NCBI RefSeq assembly: GCF_009725235.1
Contig: NZ_WJFC01000091.1
Coordinates: forward strand, 1-47,897
Origin: Scytonema sp. UIC 10036
GTDB lineage: Bacteria; Cyanobacteriota; Cyanobacteriia; Cyanobacteriales; Nostocaceae
Length of the DNA stretch: 47,897 bases
Direction of reading: 5' to 3'
In this document: piece by piece, positions 9,017 to 15,788 of the stretch
How the letters are laid out: each line of letters begins with the position of its first letter
Position numbering within the stretch: the first letter of the stretch is position 1
Notes under the pieces: generated by a model
What the model was told of the DNA's origin: nothing
Database searches by the model: none
What the model saw: the letters and a program-made list of their open reading frames with translations, nothing else
Program-made: the position numbers and the translations under genes

Positions 9017-9543
9017 TCTTTATAAAATTTATCTAAACCAACAAAAACCGAGGTTAATTCTTCATCGCTTAACCAATCTTGATAAGCTGTAGCAGCTTCG
9101 GTAAGGTGAGGAATGGCAAGGCTAGCTTTAGCAATCTGTATCTGATTGGGTGTCGGAGGAATATCTCGCGCTACTGCTACCATTGCTTGACAAAAGCCGC
9201 GCTTGAGTTTTGAGGCTTCCTCTAAATCTTCTAGTTTGAGGCGCAGTAATTCCCGAATGCGTTCGTGAATTTGGTAAGTGTCTGAAGCTAATTGTTGCAG
9301 CAAGTATCGCTGAACTAAGATAGTGCAGCTTGCTTTGATGTCCAATTCCAAATCGCTAGCGCTTGCTGCTAATTCTACCAAAGACCAAAGGATAGGAGCT
9401 AGGGCAAACAAACTCAATAGACAAGCCAACTTTTGCGCCTCTGGTTCTAAACATTCCCAGTTGAGTTCAAAGGCTGCTGTTACACCAGATTCGCCAACGG
9501 AAGCTTGCTTTTGCTGTAACTGTGCGAGGATGTCTGCTAGCAT
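8287..9543 (-). CDS. C-terminal half of caspase-NB-ARC protein: winged helix plus receiver plus N/G/Q tail
   Basis: The frame continues the NB-ARC protein after a one-base shift near 9555-9568. It then reads about 115 residues typical of the region following NB-ARC in cyanobacteria (TAAFELNWECLEPEAQKLAC, LLSLFALAPILWSLVELA, YQIHERIRELLRLKLE). The family usually continues with TPR repeats. Here it switches, after VFVGLDKFY, to a receiver (VLILDDDEYWLAQHERRLR; IALIDEIL; FITAAPAKR; INKSE) and ends in NVNIGAINVSSKTQGNQIGS. The receiver is a close paralogue of 12340-14622, so the fusion probably arose by the local duplication. An extra GVIREIV copy is present internally. Whether a short protein starts at ATG 9543 or the full protein is made by frameshifting is unknown. 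Confidence 0.75.
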   Translation of the reverse strand: MLADILAQLQQKQASVGESGVTAAFELNWECLEPEAQKLACLLSLFALAPILWSLVELAASASDLELDIKASCTILVQRYLLQQLASDTYQIHERIRELLRLKLEDLEEASKLKRGFCQAMVAVARDIPPTPNQIQIAKASLAIPHLTEAATAYQDWLSDEELTSVFVGLDKFYKEPPVLILDDDEYWLAQHERRLRNAGINCYATQDSSEAIKFALKNKIKIALIDEILFIPPISNSQEGELQRWQGKGVIREIVRNWSVLDFQNLKRRQRNGVIREIVRAGLIDTHFIFITAAPAKRSGWNTPAFLQEVFWQEVTSLRKILGVNVINKSEIESNPEDSYAHLIDIIKRVKRTKDPVQLVQRESWMSNLRKLLALIRINISFAFMNVNIGAINVSSKTQGNQIGSQHNRLGDEETNK

Positions 9544-10988
9544 AGTACTCCCCTTGGCTTTCGGGCAATAGCTGCTATTTGGTATATTCCAAAAGGTATG
9601 TAGCCCACATGTTTACAAAGTATTTTTGCTGACTCTGGATCTTGTTTAACCCGCTCCTCTCCCAATAACTCTTTTAATAATTCTAACGCTGCATCTGGTG
9701 ATAATTCACCTAACGCAAGTGAGGAACATGGTAAAGTTTGTTGGCGAGTGGTGATTAATACCTTAAACTGAGAACCGTGTGGTGGTAGATAGTCTTTAAT
9801 TTCCTCCCAGTCTGTGACATTATCAAACACTAGTAATACCTTACCCGATCGCCAGTTTTTCCAACAATACTGAATTTGACCGTCAAGGCTGAGTCCTGAG
9901 GGATTGAAGTTAGGGAAATGGATTCTGCCAAACTCTGTCAACTGCGTTCCTATTTCAGTTGCTTTGACGACGTTCAACCAACAGCACCCACCGTCATAAT
10001 TTTCTAAGTTCTCCAAAGAGTAGCGAATCGCTAATTCTGTTTTACCCACTCCTCCCTCGCCAGTGACATCGGTAATCGCCCCAATACCCTTCTCGTGCAA
10101 TAGCTGATGTAATTGTTCTAGCTGTTTCTCTCTACCAACGAATATTTTGGCATTGCTTGGAGGAATATTGTGCGGTATGTCAAAGGGATTGAAATGTTGT
10201 TCTTCTTTGTCTCCATTCCAACTGCGATAATACCAATAGGTCGGAAGTTGTTTTTTCTCTAACCCTTCCAGACGCTGTTTGACTTGTTCTGCAACGTCTT
10301 TCATATTCGGTGGAAAAATCTCCGCAGGTGCTTGTTCTAAAGCTTCCCGCACTGCTTGGGAAAAGTATCCTGTTTTCTGAGGACTGACTTTGGCTTTTTC
10401 TCCATCTCTAGTAGCAAGCAAGATAAATTGTTGACTGTCTTGCCTAGGTTTACCGCTATTAAATATTTTACCACCTAGGTGAGTTGGTCTTTTAGGAAGG
10501 TCAAGGTAACAATTGGCACAAGCATCAAGAAGACAAATATGATTGCGAATTTCAAACCAATCTGAATTTAACAACTGTAGTAGTGTGTTTAAATCTATAT
10601 TCTGCCAATTTTGATAGGTGGCATCAGCACAAAGTAATCTGCGATCGCGTTCTGATGTAATTAAACCATGTCCTGCCCAAAAAATAAAAAGTAAATCTCC
10701 TGACTGTCGCAAAAGAAAATTATTAATGATGTCGTCAAGATTTGGTAAGGTAGCTCCTGCTACTGGTAACTGGCATTGTCTCACCAGTTCCTGATTTTCT
10801 TCTACTGGCGACAAACACAGCCTAATATTTTCCTGAGGTACACCCCGCTTGTAACACAGCCACTCAGCGAACTTAAGAGCATCGTTGACTGGTCCCCCAC
10901 CTTTGACGTTCCAAGTTGAATTTTGATACCTTTCAATACCTACAATTAGCCCGAATGTTCGCTCTGGTTTGGCGGTTATTTCCGTCAT
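9537..10988 (-). CDS. Caspase-like (C14) peptidase fused to NB-ARC NTPase, frameshifted
   Basis: I prefer ATG 10988 (MTEITAKPERTFGLIVGIERY) because it follows GAGGT and lies five bases after the hydrolase stop. The C14 domain spans about residues 10-235, with catalytic His107 in FWAGHG and Cys157 in LLDACAN. NB-ARC follows: Walker A GEGGVGKTELA (about 310-320), Walker B KVLLVFDNV, then LITTR. The GLPL-like motif is reached as VGYIPFGIYQIA, and the frame then ends prematurely at RKPRGVLC. The homologous continuation is in the adjacent frame (8287-9543). By family this is an orthocaspase-NLR that would oligomerise on signal and cleave targets, as in bacterial conflict and cell-death systems. 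The frameshift removes the sensor half unless it is bypassed. Confidence 0.85.
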   Translation of the reverse strand: MTEITAKPERTFGLIVGIERYQNSTWNVKGGGPVNDALKFAEWLCYKRGVPQENIRLCLSPVEENQELVRQCQLPVAGATLPNLDDIINNFLLRQSGDLLFIFWAGHGLITSERDRRLLCADATYQNWQNIDLNTLLQLLNSDWFEIRNHICLLDACANCYLDLPKRPTHLGGKIFNSGKPRQDSQQFILLATRDGEKAKVSPQKTGYFSQAVREALEQAPAEIFPPNMKDVAEQVKQRLEGLEKKQLPTYWYYRSWNGDKEEQHFNPFDIPHNIPPSNAKIFVGREKQLEQLHQLLHEKGIGAITDVTGEGGVGKTELAIRYSLENLENYDGGCCWLNVVKATEIGTQLTEFGRIHFPNFNPSGLSLDGQIQYCWKNWRSGKVLLVFDNVTDWEEIKDYLPPHGSQFKVLITTRQQTLPCSSLALGELSPDAALELLKELLGEERVKQDPESAKILCKHVGYIPFGIYQIAAIARKPRGVLC

Positions 10989-10993
10989 TATTG

Positions 10994-12181
10994 CTACCTC
11001 GGGAGAATCTCCATGATATATTCCCAAGTTTTGTCCTGCTCCCAGTATGCACTGTGGGAACGTGGAAATGGCTGTTTGCTATTGACCAATTCGTCCCTAA
11101 CTTTGGGAAAGATTTGACTTCCTTTATAACTAAGGAAATCCCTTAAATCGTAGATGTTTAACCATTCTGGAAAGTGTTCTGGCAGTGGTTGACCAAATTC
11201 TAAACTACAAAGGGCGTTAATCTCATATAGAAATGGTACTTGGGAACCAACTGTCACCAAATGTGCGACTTTAGGTAAAGACTGTTCTACTAGTAAATCT
11301 ACGCAAGCGATACCACCTAAGCTATGAGCAAGTAATACAACTGGTGGTTCTGCTTCTGCGATTGTTTCTCTGATAAAATCGCGGATTTTTCCACCTCGCG
11401 CTTGATACAGTAGAATGTCACAGGGCATGGGCGAAATTTTATTTGTTACAGCCCCACGTTTTCCTACCACATAATTTGTTCCTATAGGTAGCGCTAGTCT
11501 AGCAATTTGTTCCAATGCCCAATCACCTAATCCCAGCTCAGCTTCAGCCAAATCCAAACTGAGTAACTCCACAAGTTGATCTCGCAATTTTGCGTTGGTA
11601 AGTACGGGCGCATATTTTTCTTGCTGATAGCAAATTAGCATTGCTTGAGCTGCGATCGCTCTAGAGATGACATTGCTATATTCACCTAAAGATTCTGCCG
11701 ATACATTGTCCCATGCTTCGTTATAAGCATTAGATCGTATCACTGCTTCTCGCGCTTCACCAAACACCTCTGTGATTCCCGCTTCGGCTAACTTGGCTTG
11801 CAGTTTGTCTGACGGGGTAAAGTTATCAACACGAGAACGGAGTTCATCTAGTGGACTTTCTGCAAAAGGGTTATCACTTCTTTCTTCGCCCGGTTTGAGT
11901 AACAGCAACCGCAATTCATACAACGGGTCGCAATATAATTGCTTCCATCGAAGAATTTCTTTGTCCTCTTCCTCTTCCTCATCAAGCGCTAGGGTTTCGT
12001 CATACCTGGGAATAGATGCGCCAGAAGCAAGTAAACTTGTCCCTAATTTGTCACCCCAAAGACAGCGTTCAATCTTAACATCAGGACGTTCTGCGTAAAT
12101 TTTTTTCTCTATTGTTTTAAAGGTTTCCTCGTATTCGCGCCCTCGCACTCCTGTACCATGTATAAATATTACAGTTGTCAT
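10994..12181 (-). CDS. Alpha/beta-hydrolase (lipase/esterase-like)
   Basis: A 395-aa protein. The N-terminus MTTVIFIHGTG is the oxyanion-type HG motif of alpha/beta hydrolases. The nucleophile elbow is AHSLGG near residue 283, and a His in a late loop (PRSHSAYW near the end) could complete the triad. Between them is a long helical insertion with an acidic patch (DEEEEEDKE). No signal peptide is seen, so it is probably cytoplasmic. It is encoded immediately upstream of the caspase-NB-ARC gene with five bases between stop and start, so co-expression is almost certain. It may be a second effector of the same system (for example acting on lipids or on peptide bonds); the substrate is unknown. Confidence 0.8.
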   Translation of the reverse strand: MTTVIFIHGTGVRGREYEETFKTIEKKIYAERPDVKIERCLWGDKLGTSLLASGASIPRYDETLALDEEEEEDKEILRWKQLYCDPLYELRLLLLKPGEERSDNPFAESPLDELRSRVDNFTPSDKLQAKLAEAGITEVFGEAREAVIRSNAYNEAWDNVSAESLGEYSNVISRAIAAQAMLICYQQEKYAPVLTNAKLRDQLVELLSLDLAEAELGLGDWALEQIARLALPIGTNYVVGKRGAVTNKISPMPCDILLYQARGGKIRDFIRETIAEAEPPVVLLAHSLGGIACVDLLVEQSLPKVAHLVTVGSQVPFLYEINALCSLEFGQPLPEHFPEWLNIYDLRDFLSYKGSQIFPKVRDELVNSKQPFPRSHSAYWEQDKTWEYIMEILPR

Positions 12182-12339
12182 TGCCTTTTAAACATATTGA
12201 AATTATTTAATAACAGCTTAACTGAATATTAGCACTCCAGGGTTAGGATAAACTACCATACAATAAAAGAGAAAATTCAAGACTTTGAAACCAACATGAG
12301 TACACCATTTTTTCTTCTTAAAGTGGCTTATCTGTTGGT

Positions 12340-12908
12340 TTACTCTTCTCCTAATTGATTATGCTGGCTTCCAATTTGATTTCCCTGGACTTTACTGTTG
12401 GCGTTTATCGCTCCTATATTCACATTGATTAATGCAAAACTTATATTAATGCGAATCAGAGCTAACTGCTTGTGAAGATTACTCAACCAAGATTCTGTCT
12501 GTACAAGCTGAACCGAGTTTTCAGTGTCTCTGTTAACCCTCCTAATAAAATCAATTAGGTGAGCATATGAATCTTCTGGATTGGATTCAATTTCTGACTT
12601 GTTAATAATGTTCATAACACCCGGAATCCTTAAAGTTGTAACTTCTTGCAAAAATACTTCTTGTAAAAATGCTGACGTGTTCCAACCACTACGTTTAGCT
12701 GGTGCAGCAGTGATGAATATGAAACGAGTATCAACTAGCCCAGCTTCTACAATCTTGCGAATCACTCCTTTTCCTTGCCAGCGTTGAAGTTCTCCTTCTT
12801 GAGAATTAGAAATAGGGGGGACAAACAAAATTTCATCAATGAGAGCAATTTTAATTTGGTGTTCAATTGCAAACTCAATAGCTTCACGTGAATCTTGAGT
12901 GGCATAGC
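12340..12908 (-). pseudogene. Stand-alone receiver with N/G/Q tail, 3' part (IS-interrupted)
   Basis: This frame encodes the part of a receiver from TQDSREAIEF through IALIDEILF, FITAAPAKR and INKSE, ending in NVNIGAINANSKVQGNQIGS. The 5' part is at 14527-14622. Removing the IS and one copy of its 8-bp duplication gives a continuous protein of about 218 aa. It is a paralogue of the receiver fused to the NB-ARC protein. The short upstream ATG in this half comes from the IS terminus. Confidence 0.85.
12901..12908. repeat. Target duplication GGCATAGC (left)
   Basis: An 8-bp direct repeat with 14527-14534, exactly abutting both ends of the IS. The gene frame is restored when one copy and the IS are removed. 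Confidence 0.95.
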
Positions 12909-12921
12909 CATTTGTCACAAG

Positions 12922-14295
12922 TTAAGGCTGCAAGGCAGTTGTCAAGGGGCTTTTAGAAGAAGCTTGGAAGAAAAATTGGTCAGTGCCTCGCTGTTTTTCA
13001 GGAAAGGATGCAATGATTAACTTAATATTTGGTTTTCGTTGTCGTTTAACAATCCCCAAATCTTGATTTTCCGGGGAAGCAAAATATTTAACTGGGTCAG
13101 TAGCCTTACCTTTTTGATAAGCAACGTAAAAATGATAAAGACCGCGATAAATCATCTCTAAAGAAATTTGGTCAAAGGGTAACTCTAGCTCGTCAGCTAC
13201 AGCATCGCCTAAATCAACTAACACAGCATAAAATAACCAAGTACCCCAAATTTGCAACTGAATACCGTTAAGAGAACCAGTCCATAAATAACTTAAACCT
13301 AAGAGACGTTTGACAGTATTAAAAGCATCTTCAATTCTCCATCTTCGTCGATATAAATCTGCCACGACGTAGGGAGGTAAAACAGTAGGGTCAAGTACGC
13401 TAGTTAAATAAGAATGCCAAGCTTTCTCTGAACGAACTTCAACCAGACGTAAGGTAATAAATGGAGTTGTTTTCGTGCCAGACCCCAAACGTATCAAACG
13501 GTCTTTGAGAGCATAACTATCCGTAAACACTTGCTCAACCTTAATTGATGCTCCCTTTTTCAAACGAGTAATAAAGTGAACTTCTTGTTCAATTAATTGT
13601 AGCCAAAAGCTAAAATGATAAAATCCTCTATCCAGTAACAGTAACGTCTTGGCTGTAACTAAATTTAAAATATTTGACTCAAGTTTAATATCAGAAGCTC
13701 TCGGATTTTCATTAAACCAAACCTCGATGGGTAATCTGGTCATTAAATCTATTACTGTTCCCATTTTTCCTGCTAGTTGCCCTTTGGGAACATTGTCTAG
13801 GCTTTTGAGCTTACAAAATAACGCTTCTAAAGTTGAACAGTCTACTATCCAAATCTTCTGAAACTTAGACAGGGTAAATTGAATACTTTCAGGAATTGGA
13901 CGGCTATTTCTGGTATACCAAGCTGCTTTTAAATCTGGCAATAAATCCTTAAAAACTTTCTCGAATAATTGAGCAGGAAATGTTAAAAACCGTTGGGATA
14001 TTGCTTGTTGACTAACAGTCTTGGGACTACACCACAAAAAACCTTCTCTAGCTAACATTCTTGTCAGTTCTGTGACTCCCGCTACGTCTCGCCACAGTAA
14101 AGTTAGCACCGCAGCTACCATAAACGGTAAGTTGAGAATTCTGTCTCTTAAACTCAATTGACGATAGTAATTTTCTTGTGCGGTGATGGCTGGAGTAAGT
14201 AACGCTTCTAGCTGCTGGGCAATTACCTCATCTTGCACCATTGGTCGTTGTGTCTTTTTTGCGTGATCTCGATTGGTCTTTCGGCTTTGGCTCAT
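12922..14295 (-). CDS. IS4-family DDE transposase
   Basis: A 457-aa transposase. The catalytic triad is visible: Asp in WIVDCSTLEAL, Asp in LLLDRGFYHF, and Glu in the IS4 signature YRRRWRIEDAFNTVKRLL (Y-R-E-K arrangement). The N-terminus is basic (SRKTNRDHAKKTQR). It is identical in protein sequence to 46511-47884. The stop lies 13 bases inside the IS end, so the gene fills the element. It cuts and pastes the IS; both copies look intact and potentially active. The subgroup within IS4 was not resolved. Confidence 0.95.
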   Translation of the reverse strand: MSQSRKTNRDHAKKTQRPMVQDEVIAQQLEALLTPAITAQENYYRQLSLRDRILNLPFMVAAVLTLLWRDVAGVTELTRMLAREGFLWCSPKTVSQQAISQRFLTFPAQLFEKVFKDLLPDLKAAWYTRNSRPIPESIQFTLSKFQKIWIVDCSTLEALFCKLKSLDNVPKGQLAGKMGTVIDLMTRLPIEVWFNENPRASDIKLESNILNLVTAKTLLLLDRGFYHFSFWLQLIEQEVHFITRLKKGASIKVEQVFTDSYALKDRLIRLGSGTKTTPFITLRLVEVRSEKAWHSYLTSVLDPTVLPPYVVADLYRRRWRIEDAFNTVKRLLGLSYLWTGSLNGIQLQIWGTWLFYAVLVDLGDAVADELELPFDQISLEMIYRGLYHFYVAYQKGKATDPVKYFASPENQDLGIVKRQRKPNIKLIIASFPEKQRGTDQFFFQASSKSPLTTALQP

Positions 14296-14401
14296 GGTTT
14301 TCTACAATCACTCAATTACTTGTCTTAACTGAGTTTCACATGATTTTTTAGATTGGCAAATATTGCCGGAAGAATTATCAATAATGATAATCAAATAAAG
14401 G

Positions 14402-14442
14402 GTTGGGGGAAGAGGCGAGAAACGCTCACCTCTTCCCCCAAC
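14402..14442. terminator. Strong hairpin upstream of transposase
   Basis: GTTGGGGGAAGAGG pairs with CCTCTTCCCCCAAC (14 bp) around a 13-base loop. It is flanked by TGATAATCA on one side and CGATTATCATTTTTA on the other, a second outer pairing. It is present in both IS copies and is probably a transcription barrier or regulatory structure. Confidence 0.7.
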
Positions 14443-14526
14443 GACACGATTATCATTTTTATTTAACTTTATTTCTACTCAAAGACGTATTGACAAATTT
14501 TACTTACTTTTAACTTGTGGCAAATG

Positions 14527-14622
14527 GGCATAGCAATCAATACCAGCATTTCTCAGCCGTCGTTCATGTCGCGCCAACCAATACTCATCATCGTCTAAAA
14601 TTAGAACTGGATGTTTCTGCAT
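14527..14622 (-). pseudogene. Stand-alone receiver, 5' part (IS-interrupted)
   Basis: ATG at 14622, preceded by GGGGA, begins MQKHPVLILDDDEYWLARHE and continues to GIDCYA, where the IS interrupts. This contains the receiver acidic triad DDDE. It joins to 12340-12908 and would be the first gene of the hydrolase-caspase cluster. The first eight bases (14527-14534) are the right target duplication GGCATAGC. Confidence 0.85.
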
Positions 14623-14746
14623 AAGGATTCCCCAGAATAACAGTTTTGATCGGAATACTAAAGGTACTGCTAATCTTTGCCTTTAAAAGATTTGAAAATT
14701 CTCCTACTCAGTGTTTAAAAATATAAGTTTTTTTCCAGGATATGTT

Positions 14747-14852
14747 TATAGCGGTTCTTAGTTGAGTGAGGTACAAAGAGAAATATAAAACTCTTGTGGA
14801 GTGGGTATCCCTACCTGCCCTAGTATATTTAACCAAAACAGGAATCGCTATA
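14747..14852. mobile_element. MITE-like element, about 106 bp
   Basis: It begins TATAGCGGTTCTTA and ends AGGAATCGCTATA, an imperfect terminal inverted repeat with TA at both tips. The size matches the MITE split by the Tn7-like element at 33941 and 38811 (107 bp), and the ends share TATAGCGGTT. TA-flanked ends suggest mobilisation by an IS630/mariner-type transposase in trans (inference). Confidence 0.6.
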
Positions 14853-15163
14853 ATTAGCTCAAACAATTATACTGAAAAATTTAATAATCAACATTGCTAA
14901 TCGTTAGAAGTTTCAAGCAAGATCTCTGTAAAGTTGCCTATTTAAAACAGGCTCAAAATCAAGAGTTTTTACCTATCAAACTTTTAGATATTTGAAACTG
15001 AGTTACAGATGTTTTTTATTTGAAAATATTGATATTTCTCCCTCTAATCATTGTTTTAGGAATGTCAAAACTAAAACTCATACTTTCCATCAAAAAGATT
15101 ATGATGTAACCCAAATTCTTTGGTATTCGTAATCTTTGCTATTTGAAGCAACTCTGTGCTCTC

Positions 15164-15269
15164 ACTGACAGATATTATGCAGCTAACAGACGCACTTTTA
15201 ATATTTTGTTGCTTTGTTAGTCTGTAAATTCGGTATTTCGTATATCTGTTACTTACAGATACTATGCAG
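15164..15269. repeat. Two copies of a 19-bp motif also upstream of parA
   Basis: ACTGACAGATATTATGCAG (15164-15182) and ACTTACAGATACTATGCAG (15251-15269), each followed after some bases by GCACTTT. The third copy is at 45613-45631, just upstream of the parA-like gene. It could be a centromere-like or operator site. Confidence 0.55.
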
Positions 15270-15341
15270 CTAAAAGCGCACTTTCTGCAATAATCAGCCC
15301 AAGGCTCATCGGTTAACGTGCGGTAGCGAAGTTAACGGCAC

Positions 15342-15482
15342 TCATCCGTATCGCTTTCTTTGCTTCCACTGTATTTTAGACGCTCCACCGCTAATTGCGA
15401 AATCTTGCACCAGTTTCTCCAGTACCATCCGACGTCTTAAGGGTAGCTCTTTAAATTTTTTTCCTACCTGTTCTGTGTTCAT
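15342..15482 (-). pseudogene. Short N-terminal fragment, HTH-like
   Basis: A 46-codon frame starting MNTEQVGKKFKELPLRRRMV, like the first helices of LuxR-type HTH or NLR N-terminal modules in cyanobacteria. It stops soon after, so it is probably a gene relic. Confidence is low because of its length. Confidence 0.35.
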
Positions 15483-15788
15483 AAAGTTCTCTTAATGCTC
15501 AACTACGTCAAGTCTTTACAAAAGTTATGCATTTTTTTAGCATTTTTGGCTGTAGTCCTAACTAAAGTGTCTGTCAATTTGTGTTAACTTTGGAAAGTGA
15601 GTTTTGATGTGCTAACGGTTTTGTGTTCTCATCTTACCTGATTATCGCCAGGTATAGTATACTCCTTGGTTGACCATTGCCGTTTAAAGTTAGTGCATAA
15701 AAACTGAGTAAAAAGTACCTTGACTCTAGCACACTAAATTTGATATCTATCCGTCTATCTAAAGTAATAATCTATCTCAAGAAAAAGA

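Larger units (their letters stand above)
12246..12908. repeat. Diverged direct repeat, copy 2 (IS-split)
   Basis: Second copy of 8196-9016; its remaining part lies beyond the IS at 14535-14616. The two copies differ at many positions, and copy 1 carries about 70 extra bases, so the duplication is not recent. Confidence 0.8.
12909..14526 (-). mobile_element. Complete IS4-family element, 1618 bp
   Basis: Terminal inverted repeats are CATTTGTCACAAGTTAA at 12909 and, read inward, CATTTGCCACAAGTTAA at 14526. One transposase gene is carried on the minus strand. A strong hairpin (14402-14442) lies between the transposase start and the outer end and could block read-through from outside. The copy at 46280-47897 has the same length and encodes an identical transposase. 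Confidence 0.95.
14623..15788. other. Intergenic region between the two conflict clusters
   Basis: No complete gene. It holds a 106-bp MITE (14747-14852), a par-like repeat block (15164-15269) and a 46-codon fragment (15342-15482). It also carries the upstream region of the NACHT gene; a possible -10 TATAGTAT lies near 15653. The remainder is A/T-rich without recognisable content. Confidence 0.5.

Noticed and set aside
9537..9570. Classical -1 programmed frameshift in the caspase-NB-ARC gene
   Set aside because: No X-XXY-YYZ heptamer or stimulatory hairpin was seen; a mutation or sequencing error is simpler.
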